Assembly: GCF_024611995.1 (NCBI RefSeq)
Contig: NZ_CP102509.1
Location: forward strand, 1,860,001 to 1,924,000
Source of the DNA: Streptomyces sp. NBC_00162
Lineage (GTDB): Bacteria; Actinomycetota; Actinomycetes; Streptomycetales; Streptomycetaceae
Length of the DNA: 64,000 nt
Reading direction: 5' to 3'
Every line of letters starts with the position of its first letter. Position 1 is the first letter of the stretch. The translations under genes were made by a program, and so were the position numbers. The notes under the pieces were generated by a model, which did not search any database, had not been told where the DNA came from, and saw only the letters and a list, made by a program, of their open reading frames with translations. Below, one piece after another: positions 21,399-30,431 of this stretch.

Positions 21399-22319
21399 AT
21401 GGACACCATGCGGGAACGATTCATCTCCGTCACGTCACGCCTGCTCGACGAGGATCCGCGGCTGGCCCTCGTACTCGCCGAGATCAGCATGGACGGGTTC
21501 CTCCCCGCCCAGCGGCGCCACCCGGACCGGGTGATCAACGTCGGGATCCGGGAACAGCTGCTCATCGGCGTCGGCGGCGGCCTTGCCCTCACCGGCATGC
21601 GGCCGGTCGTGCACACCTTCGCGAGCTTCCTCGTGGAGCGACCGTTCGAGCAGGTCAAGCTGGACTTCGGACACCAGGGCACGGGCGGCGTCCTCGTCAG
21701 CGCGAGCGCCAGTTACGACTGGCCTGCCGGCGGGTTCACGCACATGGCGCCGGGCGACGTGGCGCTGCTGGACACCCTCGACGGCTGGACCGTCCACGTC
21801 CCCGGACACCCCGACGAGGCGGAGGCGCTGCTGCGGCACGCCTACGCCGCGGGGGACGACAAGGTCTACGTCCGGCTCTCCCAGCAGTCGAACGCCGCGC
21901 CGCGCCCGGTGGAAGGCCTGCGGTTCCAGACCGTACGGGAGGGACGCGCCGGCGTGGTGGTCGCCGTCGGCCCGCTGCTGGACAACGTCCTCGCGGCGAC
22001 CGAGGGCCTGGACCTGACCGTGCTGTACGCCCCCACCGTGCGTCCCTTCGACGGGGCGACGCTGCGCGCGGCCGCCGGGAGCGCCGGGAGCGCCGCCGCG
22101 GCCGATGTGGTCCTCGTCGAGCCGTACCTCGCCGGCACCTCCACGACCGCCGTGAACGACGCCCTGGCCGACACGCCCCACCGGGTGCTGGGCCTGGGCG
22201 TGGGCCGCGCCGAGCTGCGCCGCTACGGCACGATCGACGAGCACACCGCGGCCCACGGCCTGGACCCGCGGTCCCTGCGCGACCGCATCACCGGCTTCCT
22301 GCGTCCGCCGGTGCGATAG
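21399..22319 (+). CDS. Transketolase, C-terminal (pyrimidine-binding) subunit
   Basis: This 306-residue protein supplies the second and third transketolase domains. The pyrimidine-binding segment includes RVINVGIREQLLIGVGGGLALTG, with the conserved Glu of the ThDP activation site. A run near ASYDWPAGGFTHMAPGDVALL is typical of the transketolase-like Pyr domain, and the C-terminal domain follows from about 185. It is cotranscribed with the N-terminal subunit. GGGGAG lies about 12 bases upstream of the ATG; an ATG three codons later is an alternative. Confidence 0.88.
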   Translation: MDTMRERFISVTSRLLDEDPRLALVLAEISMDGFLPAQRRHPDRVINVGIREQLLIGVGGGLALTGMRPVVHTFASFLVERPFEQVKLDFGHQGTGGVLVSASASYDWPAGGFTHMAPGDVALLDTLDGWTVHVPGHPDEAEALLRHAYAAGDDKVYVRLSQQSNAAPRPVEGLRFQTVREGRAGVVVAVGPLLDNVLAATEGLDLTVLYAPTVRPFDGATLRAAAGSAGSAAAADVVLVEPYLAGTSTTAVNDALADTPHRVLGLGVGRAELRRYGTIDEHTAAHGLDPRSLRDRITGFLRPPVR

Positions 22320-22506
22320 CCGGTGGAAACGCGGGCCGCGCCGATGACAGGCTCGCCCGCATGCCGCCCGCGCGGGCCGGCTGCTGGTCCACTGGAACGG
22401 GGTGCTGCGCGAGGTGGCGGCGATGCCGGCGGAGGCCTGGAACCGCTCTCGAATCCTGTCCTCGTCATCGCCGCAGCGGCGGCGCGGTCTCCGTGCCGCC
22501 GTGCGC

Positions 22507-22890
22507 TCAGCCCTCGCCGCCCACGCCACCCGTGCCGCCGTCGGCCAGTTCCGGATGGGCCGCCGCCAGCCGTTTCGGGGCCGCCTGTATCCAGGAGTCG
22601 ATCAGGATCGAGCGCAGCTCCGCCCCGTCCTCCACCGCCTCCAGCCGGACCCGCAGCCAGGCGTAGTTGTCGTCGTGGCCCTCGCGTATGAAGAACTTCT
22701 CCGGCTCCGCCGCGATCAGCTCGGCCCGGTCCTCCTTGGGGCACTTCACCCCGATCGAGGTGTCGTCATCGCCCAGCGCGGCGAAGATCTTCCCGCCCAC
22801 CCGGAAGGTCGGCATGCCCCAGGCCGGCTTCTCGCTGCTGTCCGGAAGCGACAGCGCGATCGTACGGACGTCCTGCGCGGTGGTGCCCAT
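22507..22890 (-). CDS. MmcQ/YjbR family protein
   Basis: The 127-residue protein has the features of the YjbR (CyaY-like, DNA-binding fold) family: an N-terminal SLPDSSEKPAWGMPTFRVGGKIFAALG and a central KEDRAELIAAEP followed by an aromatic-rich RVRLEAV segment. Its biochemical role is not established. GAGAGG precedes the start. It is a single gene facing left between the transketolase pair and the cvn operon, with 187 empty bases on its downstream side. Confidence 0.8.
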   Translation of the reverse strand: MGTTAQDVRTIALSLPDSSEKPAWGMPTFRVGGKIFAALGDDDTSIGVKCPKEDRAELIAAEPEKFFIREGHDDNYAWLRVRLEAVEDGAELRSILIDSWIQAAPKRLAAAHPELADGGTGGVGGEG

Positions 22891-22983
22891 GCCACGACCC
22901 CTCTCCGGCCATCGGTGACCCCTCGTCCACGACCGTAGACCCCGCCACTGACATCCGCCGGGCCGCCGCGTCGCCGCGCCGGG

Positions 22984-23535
22984 CTACGCCATCTGCCGCC
23001 GGTCCTCCCGGGCATGGAGGAGATCCACCAGTTCCGCCGCCAGCGACTTCACCTTCGCGAGGCCCTCCGTGCCCCACCGGCGCGGCACCACGTCCACCCC
23101 GCACACCGTGCCCAGTACGATCCCCCGCCGGTCCGTCAGCGGCGCGCCCACGTACGAGCGCACTCCGCTCTCGTCCACCACCGCGTTGCCCGCGAAGCGC
23201 GCGAAGTCCCGTACGTCCTCGAGCACCAGTGCCCGGCGCCGCACCACCACGTGCGGGCAGTAACCGTGGTCGCGGGCCAGCACCCGCGCCGGGTAGGTGC
23301 TCGCCGGGGCCTCGGCCGCATGGTGCAGCCCGGCGAAGAACTGCCGTTCCTCGCCGATGAAGTTGACCCCCGTGTGCGGCGCGGCCAGCACGTCCGCGAC
23401 GCGCCGGGCGAAGGCGTCCAGTTCGGCGTCCACCCGCTCGCCCAGGCCCAGTTCCCGCAGCCGGACGACGCGCGCGGGCGCCTCCCGGTCCACGGGCGTG
23501 AGCAGCAAGTGTCCGGTCGATTCGTAGTACGTCAT
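22984..23535 (-). CDS. GAF-domain protein closing the cvn operon
   Basis: This 183-residue protein is mainly a single GAF domain. Recognisable parts are NFIGEERQFFAGLH, GYCPHVVVRRRALVLEDV and VRSYVGAPLTDRRGIVLGTVCGVD, which is the usual cyclic-nucleotide or small-ligand sensor fold without an attached output domain. Its ATG overlaps the stop of the cvnD-type gene (ATGA), so it belongs to the same transcript. In such operons the fifth gene is often a cytochrome P450; here the extra partner is a sensor. It may feed a signal to the GTPase, which is inferred from position. Confidence 0.8.
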   Translation of the reverse strand: MTYYESTGHLLLTPVDREAPARVVRLRELGLGERVDAELDAFARRVADVLAAPHTGVNFIGEERQFFAGLHHAAEAPASTYPARVLARDHGYCPHVVVRRRALVLEDVRDFARFAGNAVVDESGVRSYVGAPLTDRRGIVLGTVCGVDVVPRRWGTEGLAKVKSLAAELVDLLHAREDRRQMA

Positions 23536-24152
23536 GACGGTTCCCCCGACTCCGAAGACGAAGAGCTGACTGTGGCCGTGCACAGGAGATGACGGACGAG
23601 GGCGGCCAGCGTCCCCGTCCCGGAGCTGGTCAGGCGCGCGTCGCACCGTACGACGGGCACCTCGGGCCCCAGCCCCACCGCTTCGCGGACCTCGTCGGGC
23701 CCGTAGCGGTGACCGCCGTCGAACTCGTTGACGGCGACGATGAAACCGATCCCGCGCCGCTCGAAGAAGTCCACCGCGGGGAAGCAGTCGTCGAGGCGGC
23801 GGGTGTCGGCGAGCACCACCGCCCCGAGCGCGCCGGCGCACAGCTCCTCCCACAGGAACCAGAAGCGGTGCTGCCCGGGCGTCCCGAAGAGGTAGAGCAC
23901 GTGCCGCTGGTCCAGCGTGATGCGGCCGAAGTCCAGCGCGACCGTCGTGGTGCTCTTGGCCTCGACCCCGTCCAGGGGGTCCGCGGCCTCGCTGAGGTCG
24001 CTCAGCAGCTCCTCCGTGCTCAACGGCTCGATCTCGCTCACCGCGCCCACGAAGGTGGTCTTGCCCGCCCCGAAACCGCCCGCGACCAGGATCTTCAGCG
24101 TCGCGGGAGCGGAACCGGGGGCGGGTGCGTCAGAGCCGTTTGTGTAGGCCAT
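23532..24152 (-). CDS. cvnD: CvnD-type GTP/ATP-binding protein of the conservon
   Basis: The 206-residue protein is a small Ras-like GTPase of the Streptomyces conservon family. The P-loop is GGFGAGKTTF (25-34), the switch Thr cluster is KSTTTVALDFG, the G3-like motif TPGQHRFWF replaces DxxG, and VNEFDG serves as the N-K-x-D-like base motif. Such proteins associate with CvnA, B and C in a membrane complex likened to eukaryotic G-protein signalling. The start at MAYTNGSD (24152) overlaps the cvnC gene by 23 bases. Confidence 0.9.
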   Translation of the reverse strand: MAYTNGSDAPAPGSAPATLKILVAGGFGAGKTTFVGAVSEIEPLSTEELLSDLSEAADPLDGVEAKSTTTVALDFGRITLDQRHVLYLFGTPGQHRFWFLWEELCAGALGAVVLADTRRLDDCFPAVDFFERRGIGFIVAVNEFDGGHRYGPDEVREAVGLGPEVPVVRCDARLTSSGTGTLAALVRHLLCTATVSSSSSESGEPS

Positions 24153-24543
24153 CGAGCACCGCCCGGAGCAGGGACTGGTCATCGGCGGCGAACGACCCGC
24201 CGCCCGGGAACCGCGGCGCCTGCGCCATGACGGCCCCGTGTTCCATCAGATCGGACAAGAGCACCTTCACCACCACCGCGGGCAGCCGCAGTTGCCCGGC
24301 CACCTCGGCGACCGTGACCGCCGCGGCGCCCGCGCACAGCCGGAGGGCGAGCGTGTGCTCCGCCCCCAGCGGTACGCGCGGCCGCACCCCGGTCGCGGTC
24401 ACCAGCGAGAGCAGGTCGAGGGCGAAACCCGGCCGGGTCCGCCCGCCACTGGCGGTGTACGGGCGCATCACCCGGCCCGCCGAGTCGTCGAGCCAGGGTG
24501 TGTCCCGCCCCTTCGCGTACGCCCCCGTCGCGCGGCCCCTCAT
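24130..24543 (-). CDS. cvnC: CvnC-type DUF742 protein
   Basis: This 137-residue DUF742 protein has the family layout. A variable N-terminus is followed by VMRPYTASGGRTRP and a winged-helix-like domain (AAVTVAEVAGQLRLPAVVVKVLLSDLMEHGAV). DUF742 proteins sit between the roadblock protein and the GTPase in conservons. The ATG overlaps the stop of cvnB (ATGA). Confidence 0.9.
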   Translation of the reverse strand: MRGRATGAYAKGRDTPWLDDSAGRVMRPYTASGGRTRPGFALDLLSLVTATGVRPRVPLGAEHTLALRLCAGAAAVTVAEVAGQLRLPAVVVKVLLSDLMEHGAVMAQAPRFPGGGSFAADDQSLLRAVLDGLHKRL

Positions 24544-24974
24544 CGCTCCGGGTCGGCGACGGGCCGCCGCGGCGGGGCAGCCAGGTACGGCCGCACGCTC
24601 TTGACCAGCATCGCCATCTCGTAGCCGAGCACCCCGGCGTCGGCCTCGCGGTCGGCGAGGACCGCCAGGCAGGTACCGGAGCCGGCGGCCGACACGAAGA
24701 CGAGCGCGGTGTCGAGTTCGACGACGACCTGGCGGACCTCCGCGCCGTTCCCGAAGCGGGATCCGGCGCTGCGCCCCAGCGAGTAGAGCCCGGAGGCCAG
24801 CGCCGCCATGTGGTCGGCGCTGTCGGCGTCCATGCCGTGCACGCAGGTCACCAGGCCGTCGGCGGTGAGCAGCACGGCGCTGCGCGTGTACGGGACGCGT
24901 TGCACCAGGCCGCTGAGCAGCCAGTCCAGGTCCGAGAGCCGACCGCCGGTCGTCGTCGCCACTTCGCCGCCCAT
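24540..24974 (-). CDS. cvnB: CvnB-type roadblock/LC7 protein
   Basis: The 144-residue protein is a roadblock/LC7-domain protein (DLDWLLSGLVQRVPYTRSAVLLTADGLVT, then ASGLYSLGRSAG and LVFVSAAGSGTCLAVLAD). These act as GTPase-associated regulators and dimerise. I chose the ATG at 24974 because AAGGAG lies nine bases upstream. A start at 25013 overlapping the cvnA stop (ATGA) is also possible and would add 13 residues. Confidence 0.9.
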   Translation of the reverse strand: MGGEVATTTGGRLSDLDWLLSGLVQRVPYTRSAVLLTADGLVTCVHGMDADSADHMAALASGLYSLGRSAGSRFGNGAEVRQVVVELDTALVFVSAAGSGTCLAVLADREADAGVLGYEMAMLVKSVRPYLAAPPRRPVADPER

Positions 24975-25009
24975 GGGGGTGCGCTCCTTGCTGAGGTGAG
25001 GGGTCGGGG

Positions 25010-26869
25010 TCATACCTGGTTCTCCGACTGGGCGAGGCCGAAGCCCCGTTGGAAGGCGGCCATCAGGCCCGGGTCGTGTACGGGTTGCTCGGTGTCCGGG
25101 GCCCGCCGCGGAGCGGGAGCCTCGCGCAGCTGGGGCGCGAGGTGCTGCTGGGCCCGGCGGCGCGGCAGCTGCGGCCGGTCCGCGGCCTCGGGTTCGGACG
25201 GCACGGGCTGGGCTTCGGCCCCGGCTGCGGCCCCGGCCCGAGTGCCGGTCCCGGCCGGGGCTGCGGCTGCGGGCTCAGGCCCGGGCGCCGGCTCGGCCCA
25301 CCGCTCCGGCAGGGCCGCCGCTGAAGCCGTGGCCCCGTCCCCGGCTCGGGGCCCGGGCAGCGGCACGGCCGCGCCTGCGGGCCGCTGCCCGGGCCCGGGG
25401 CCGGGCCCTGCGACGGCTTCAGGCCCAGGCCCGGACGCGGGCCAGTGACCGGGCCCGGCCGGCCTGGGGACAGCCCCCGGGGCGGCCCCGGGCCAGTCCT
25501 CCGGCAGGGGCTCGGCCGGTTCCGGCCGCGGCAGGTTCACCCGTACGGGCTCCAGCGGCGGCGGTGGCACCGGCGGCATCGGCATCGGCATCGGCATCGG
25601 CATCGGCGCCGCCTGCCCGGTCCCCCACGAGGTGGCGCGGGAGCCCCCCGCCGCATCGGCGGCGCTCGGCCCCTCCGCGCCCAGCAGCTCCTGCGGCAGC
25701 ACCAGCACGGCGAGCACCCCGCCGTAGATGTTGGACTTGAGCTCGACGGCGATCCCGTGCCGACGGGCCAGCGCCGAGACGACGAACAGCCCGATCCGCC
25801 CGTCCGCCAGCAGATCCCGGACGCTGATCTGGTCGGGGTCGCCGAGCAGGGCGTTCATCCGGCGCTGTTCCTCCGCCGGCATGCCCAGCCCCCGGTCCTC
25901 CACCTCCACCGCGATCCCGGCGGTGACCCGTTCGGCGCGCAGCACCACGTCGGTGTCGGGGGCGGAGAACACCGTGGCGTTCTCGACCAGTTCGGCCAGC
26001 AGGTGCACCACGTCGGCGACGGCGTGGCCGCGTACGCTGCCGCCCGCCGGGGGCACGACCTTGACCCGGGTGTACTGCTCGACCTCCGCGACCGAGGAGC
26101 GGAGCACCTCGCTCAGGTCGATGGGCCGGGTCCACTGGCGCCGGGAGGCGGCGCCGCCGAGCACGGCGAGGTTCTCGGCGTGGCGGCGGATGCGGGTGGC
26201 GAGGTGGTCTACGTGGAAGAGCTCCTTGAGCAGGTCCGGGTCCTCGACCGTGTCCTCCAGCTCGTCCAGCAGCGAGATCTCGCGGTGGACGAGGGACTGC
26301 AGGCGGCGCGCGAGGTTGACGAAGACCTCGACCTTCCGCTCGCTGTCGGACGGGGTGGCCGGGCCGGCCAGCCGTACGAGGGTCTCGTGGGCCTGTTCGC
26401 GGGCGCCGCGCAGCTCCTGGGAGAGCAGCCAGAACTCGTCCACCCCCGCCGGGTCGGCGCCGGCCGGGGGCCCGGTTGGGCCGCCGCGCACCGGGCGGGG
26501 CGGGGCCTCGCCGCGCTCGAGCCGGTCTGCGGCGCCGCGCAGCTCCTGGCGGCCGCGCACGCTGGAACGGCGCAGCGCCTCGCACCGGTCCCGTACGGCC
26601 TTGGCGGCGCGCTGGGCGCCGAGCAGGGCAGCGGCGAGGGCTGCGACGAAGAGGAGGGCGCAGCCGGTGAGCACAGGCCAGAGCCGGGCGTCCCGGTCCC
26701 CGGCTCCCCCGCCGAGCTGGAGGGTGAAGATGACCGCGGCGGTGCCGCTGAGCCCGGCGGCGAGCGTGGGCAGTACGGCGGCCCGGACCAGCTGGGGGCG
26801 TGTCTGCCGGCCGGGACCGGTGACGGCGTGTCTCGACGGGGCGTGGCGGGCGGCGCGGAGTCCGGACAT
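25010..26869 (-). CDS. cvnA: CvnA-type membrane histidine-kinase-like sensor
   Basis: The 619-residue protein heads the conservon. Two membrane helices lie near 26-55 and 63-85. A linker and dimerisation region follows, with VNLARRLQSLVHREISLLDELE. The HATPase domain has the N box LAELVENATVFSAPDT, DRGLGM and GRIGLFVVSALARRHGI. The last 230 residues are a low-complexity Pro/Ala/Gly tail that includes five tandem MP dipeptides, coded by repeated 6-base units near 25580-25612. The histidine site is HRE-like rather than a classic kinase H-box. ATG 26869 follows GAGGA. The operon order A-B-C-D-GAF is complete. Confidence 0.9.
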   Translation of the reverse strand: MSGLRAARHAPSRHAVTGPGRQTRPQLVRAAVLPTLAAGLSGTAAVIFTLQLGGGAGDRDARLWPVLTGCALLFVAALAAALLGAQRAAKAVRDRCEALRRSSVRGRQELRGAADRLERGEAPPRPVRGGPTGPPAGADPAGVDEFWLLSQELRGAREQAHETLVRLAGPATPSDSERKVEVFVNLARRLQSLVHREISLLDELEDTVEDPDLLKELFHVDHLATRIRRHAENLAVLGGAASRRQWTRPIDLSEVLRSSVAEVEQYTRVKVVPPAGGSVRGHAVADVVHLLAELVENATVFSAPDTDVVLRAERVTAGIAVEVEDRGLGMPAEEQRRMNALLGDPDQISVRDLLADGRIGLFVVSALARRHGIAVELKSNIYGGVLAVLVLPQELLGAEGPSAADAAGGSRATSWGTGQAAPMPMPMPMPMPPVPPPPLEPVRVNLPRPEPAEPLPEDWPGAAPGAVPRPAGPGHWPASGPGPEAVAGPGPGPGQRPAGAAVPLPGPRAGDGATASAAALPERWAEPAPGPEPAAAAPAGTGTRAGAAAGAEAQPVPSEPEAADRPQLPRRRAQQHLAPQLREAPAPRRAPDTEQPVHDPGLMAAFQRGFGLAQSENQV

Positions 26870-27151
26870 CGGCGTCCTCGGTACGTGGGGCCCGGCCCCC
26901 AGCGATCCCGGGGCCCGGTGTTGATCACCGAATACCCACGCTAGACCGCACCGTCCCGCCCCGGACGTCCAGTTGGGGAAGTTCGCGGGGGTGCTTCCCG
27001 CTCCCGGTGGAGCGCTCGTACAGCCGCCCGAATCCCCCGGGTCGCCTCCGGCGTGATCCCAACCTGGATCCGGCATGATCCCGGCGTGGGTCCGCCGTGG
27101 ATCCGGCGGCCGGAACCCCGCGGACCTCCGCCGCCACCGAGCCGCCGGGGC
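26870..27151. other. Non-coding gap with short imperfect repeats
   Basis: This 282-base gap between cvnA and the MBL hydrolase contains several near copies of a tggatccggc/tgatcccggcg unit between 27050 and 27110. I see no gene. It holds the cvn promoter and the end of the MBL transcript. Confidence 0.5.
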
Positions 27152-28351
27152 TCAGGAACCGACGGCTTCCGGCTCCTCGCGGATCACGCCCGTCGCCCGG
27201 GCCGCGGCGACCGCGGCGACGGACACCTCCGGTGCGGCGTGGCCGCCCACCACGAACGGCCGCCACCACGGCTGGTCCGGAAGACCGGCGGCGCCCGGCT
27301 CGAAGGGCTGGCCCGGGATCGGCAGGGCGATCGCGGCTCCGACCCCCTCCGCCGCGGTGACGGTTCCCTCGCCCGGCTCGTCCCACGGGTGGGGGGCCAG
27401 GTTGAAGGTGCCCCAGTGGATCGGCAGCATCGTGCCGTGCGGGGTGCCGCCCTGGAGGTCGAGGTGGGCGCGCAAGCCCTCCTCGGGCGTCATGTGGATG
27501 TCGGGCCAGTACTCGGAGTAGGCGCCGATCTGGATCATCGTGGCGTCGAAGGGCCCGTGCTCGGCGCCGATCTCCTTGAAACCGGGGAAGTAGCCGGTGT
27601 CCCCGCTGTGGTAGATCCGGTGCTCGTCCCCCGCGACGACCCAGGAGGCCCACAGGGTGTGCTGCTGGTTGCGCAGCCCGCGTCCGCAGAAGTGCCGGGC
27701 GGGGGTCGCGGTGAGCGTGAGCCCGGCGATCTTGGTGGTCTCGTTCCAGTCCAGCTCGCGCAGCCGGTCGGCCGGGACGCCCCAGCGCTCCAGGTGCGCG
27801 CCGACTCCCAGCGGGACCGCGAAGAGCGTGTCCGTACCGGCCAGCTCCTTGATCGTCGGCAGGTCGAGGTGGTCGTAGTGGTCGTGCGAGATGACCACGA
27901 CGTCGACCGGGCCCAGCGAGGCAAGCGGCACGGGCACGGGGTGCAGCCGCTTGGGCCCGGCGAAGGGAAAGGGCGAGCACCGCTCGCCCCACACGGGGTC
28001 GAACAGCACGCGTCGCCCGTCGATCTCCGCGAGCACGCTGGAGTGCCCCATCCAGGTGAGCCGCAGTCCGCTCGCGGGCGGCTTCGCCAGCTCCGCGAGG
28101 GTCGTCGGGTACACGGGGATCGGCGCCCCGGGGGTGCGCCGGACCCGCTGCTCCCGGTGGAAGTAGATCTTGGCGAACTCGGTCATCGACCCCGAGGGCC
28201 TGGTCCGGGCCCCGAGCGGGTTCTTGAAGACGCCGTCGGCGAAGTTCGGCGAGCGGTGGATCCGCTCCAGCCGGGCGCCGGACGGGTCCGCGCCGAAGGC
28301 TTCGGGCCGCAGGGCACGCAGCCGGGGACGCAGGGGACGGGAGCCGGTCAA
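27152..28351 (-). CDS. MBL-fold metallohydrolase (NAPE-PLD / UlaG-like)
   Basis: The 399-residue cytoplasmic protein has the metallo-beta-lactamase fold of the NAPE-PLD-like branch. It has the GHSSVLAEIDGRRVLFDPVWGERCSP strand pair, the metal motif SHDHYDHLD (H-x-H-x-D-H), a later HSGDTGYF segment supplying a bridging Asp, and PIHWGTFNLAPHPWDEP near the C-terminus. The substrate is unknown; relatives cleave phosphoester or lactone bonds. I place the start at the TTG at 28351, just after AGGAGG, because an upstream GTG has no site and homologues begin TGSRPLRPRLRA. Confidence 0.85.
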   Translation of the reverse strand: MTGSRPLRPRLRALRPEAFGADPSGARLERIHRSPNFADGVFKNPLGARTRPSGSMTEFAKIYFHREQRVRRTPGAPIPVYPTTLAELAKPPASGLRLTWMGHSSVLAEIDGRRVLFDPVWGERCSPFPFAGPKRLHPVPVPLASLGPVDVVVISHDHYDHLDLPTIKELAGTDTLFAVPLGVGAHLERWGVPADRLRELDWNETTKIAGLTLTATPARHFCGRGLRNQQHTLWASWVVAGDEHRIYHSGDTGYFPGFKEIGAEHGPFDATMIQIGAYSEYWPDIHMTPEEGLRAHLDLQGGTPHGTMLPIHWGTFNLAPHPWDEPGEGTVTAAEGVGAAIALPIPGQPFEPGAAGLPDQPWWRPFVVGGHAAPEVSVAAVAAARATGVIREEPEAVGS

Positions 28352-28482
28352 GGCGCCTCCTGGGAGGATGGGGGTCGGGACGGTCGTCGGTCTACGACCA
28401 TCCCAACGCACACATACCCCCAAGGATTCCGCTTACGGCCCTCGTTTCCCGTCTGCGGCGCTCCCCCCGCCCGTCGCTCCCC

Positions 28483-29268
28483 TTACAGGGGCAGCAGGTC
28501 CGGCCGCTTCGCCTCGACGTGGTCCCCGGAGGACTCGCCGCGCAGCCGCCGCCCGATCCAGGGCACCAGGTGCTCGCGCGCCCACTGGATGTTGTCCCGG
28601 GTCACGTCCACCGAGCCGCGCGGCCGCTGCGGCGGCCACGGCTGGTCGGGGTCGGCGGGCACCTCCAGTCCGAGCACCTGCGCGGCGCGCAGCGCCACCC
28701 GCGTGTGCCCCTCGGGCGAGAGGTGCAGCCGGTCGGTGTCCCAGGCCCGCCGGTCCTGTACGGACTTCAGCGACCAGAGGTCGAGCACCGGGCAGTCGTA
28801 GCGGTCGGCGATGGCGCGCACGTGCGCGCTGTACGTCGCCACCTTGCCCCGGAGGTGCTTGAGGACCGGCACACCCCGGGTGTCGAAGCCGGTGGTGATC
28901 ATGACCAGGCCGACGGCCCCGGTGAGGTCGGCGACGGCGGCCTCGAACCGCTCCGCCACGTCGTCGGGGTCGCTGCCGGGCCGGATGATGTCGTTGCCGC
29001 CCGCGCAGAAGGTCACGAGGTCCGGGGCGAGCTCCTTGGCCCGCGGGACCTGCTCGGCCACGATCTGGTCGAGGAGCCGGCCGCGCACGGCCAGGTTCGC
29101 GTATCGGAAGTCGTGCTCGTCGCGCCGGTCGGCCAGGAGCACGGCGAGCCGGTCCGCCCAGCCGAGATAAGAATCCCCGGGTCCCGGGTCCCCCACGCCC
29201 TCGGTGAAGCTGTCCCCGATCGCCGCGTACGAGCCGATGGTCTTGAGTGTCGTCGTCGTCGCTGCCAC
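28483..29268 (-). CDS. SGNH/GDSL-family hydrolase
   Basis: The 261-residue protein carries all four SGNH blocks. GDSFTEG supplies the nucleophile Ser near residue 20, NLAVRG the Gly block, GGNDI the Asn, and DRLHLSPEGH the Asp and His. There is no signal peptide, so it should act in the cytoplasm as an esterase or lipase of unknown substrate. The GTG at 29268 follows AAGGATG and matches family length. Confidence 0.88.
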   Translation of the reverse strand: MAATTTTLKTIGSYAAIGDSFTEGVGDPGPGDSYLGWADRLAVLLADRRDEHDFRYANLAVRGRLLDQIVAEQVPRAKELAPDLVTFCAGGNDIIRPGSDPDDVAERFEAAVADLTGAVGLVMITTGFDTRGVPVLKHLRGKVATYSAHVRAIADRYDCPVLDLWSLKSVQDRRAWDTDRLHLSPEGHTRVALRAAQVLGLEVPADPDQPWPPQRPRGSVDVTRDNIQWAREHLVPWIGRRLRGESSGDHVEAKRPDLLPL

Positions 29269-29368
29269 GAAACGACATCCTTCACCCGAGCACACGACCT
29301 ACGCCAACGTAAGCAGGGGTTGACGGACCGTGATCTATACCACCCGGGGGATAAGGAATAAGTACACA

Positions 29369-29401
29369 TCAGGCCGGGACCCCCCTCGGGCCCCGGCCTG
29401 A
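29369..29401 (-). terminator. Hairpin terminator of the M23 peptidase gene
   Basis: TCAGGCCGGG pairs perfectly with CCCGGCCTGA across a 13-base loop. It lies 40 bases beyond the minus-strand stop at 29441. Confidence 0.8.
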
Positions 29402-29440
29402 CATGTGTTCGTGCTCCGGCGGCGGCTGCCGTCGGTTGCG

Positions 29441-30412
29441 TCAGATGGTGACGCCCTTCGAGCGGAGGTAGTTCACCGGGCTGATGTCCGAGCCGTAGGA
29501 CTGGGTCGTACGGATCTCGAAGTGGAGGTGCGGGCCGGTCGAGTTGCCGGTGGAGCCGGAGAGACCGATGCTCTGGCCGGCGGTGACGCTCTGGCCCACC
29601 GAGACGGACAGCGAGGAGAGGTGGCCGTACTGGGAGTAGTGGCCGTCAGCGTGCTTGATGATGACCTCGTTGCCGTACGCGCCGGCCCAGCCGGACGAGA
29701 CCACGGTGCCCGCGCCGACGGCCTTGACGGTGGTGCCGGAGCTGGCGATGAAGTCGACGCCGGTGTGGTAACCCGAGGACCACATCGCGCCCGCGACCTT
29801 GTACTGGGTGGATATCCCACCGCTCACCGGGGCCACGAATCCGGCGGCGCTGGGGGCCTTCGCCCCGGTGGCCGAGCCGCTGCTCTGCGGCTTCTGCTTC
29901 GGCTGCTGGACGGGGGCGGGCGCGTCCTGCTCGCCCGAGGAGCCCTCGTCGGAGGCCGAAGAACCGGTCGAGGACCGCTCGGCGGGGGCCGGAGCCGGGG
30001 CCGGGGCTGCCTCGGCCGGAGCCTCGGCCTTCGCGCCGAGGGTCAGCTTCAGACCCGGGTGGATCAGGGAGGGGTTGGTGCCGACGGCCTCGCGGTTGTC
30101 GGCGTACAGCTTCTCCCAGCCGCCCGAGAGGTGCCGCTCCGCGGCGATCTTGGAGAGGTAGTCGCCGGGCACGACCGTGTAGACGGCCGGCGCGGCCTGC
30201 ACGGCGGCGGCGGGCGCGGCCTGGAGCGAGAGCGGAAGCTGCGGGGCGACGGCGGGGGCCGTGGCCGGCGCGGCGGCCGGCGCGACGGCCGCGCTGGCGC
30301 CGGCGGCACCCATCAGGGGCAGCGCGAGGGCCGCACCACCGGTGCCGGCAACGGCGAGACCGCGGGAAAGGGAACGGGACTTGGGACGACGGTGCTTACC
30401 CTTTGCAGGCAT
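29441..30412 (-). CDS. Secreted LysM / M23 peptidoglycan endopeptidase
   Basis: The 323-residue protein should cleave peptidoglycan cross-links outside the cell. An Arg/Lys-rich N-terminus and hydrophobic segment (20-42, ending ASA) form the signal peptide. A LysM domain lies at about 75-122 (YTVVPGDYLSKIAAERHLSGGWEKLYADN). A Pro/Ala/Ser linker follows, then the M23 domain from about 190 with the zinc ligands in GYHTGVDF and GPHLHFEI. A probable c-di-AMP riboswitch fills the leader, tying wall hydrolysis to that signal as in other streptomycete wall lytic genes. Confidence 0.93.
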   Translation of the reverse strand: MPAKGKHRRPKSRSLSRGLAVAGTGGAALALPLMGAAGASAAVAPAAAPATAPAVAPQLPLSLQAAPAAAVQAAPAVYTVVPGDYLSKIAAERHLSGGWEKLYADNREAVGTNPSLIHPGLKLTLGAKAEAPAEAAPAPAPAPAERSSTGSSASDEGSSGEQDAPAPVQQPKQKPQSSGSATGAKAPSAAGFVAPVSGGISTQYKVAGAMWSSGYHTGVDFIASSGTTVKAVGAGTVVSSGWAGAYGNEVIIKHADGHYSQYGHLSSLSVSVGQSVTAGQSIGLSGSTGNSTGPHLHFEIRTTQSYGSDISPVNYLRSKGVTI

Positions 30413-30431
30413 GGCGAATTCCTCTCCGTCG

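Noticed and set aside
22320..22506. Plus-strand frames after the transketolase pair
   Set aside because: No start with a ribosome-binding site and no recognisable domain; most of the frame is antisense to the YjbR-like gene.
25570..25615. Short tandem 6-base repeats considered as a CRISPR-like or regulatory array
   Set aside because: They encode the MPMPMPMPMP run within cvnA; there are no spacers and the unit is too short.
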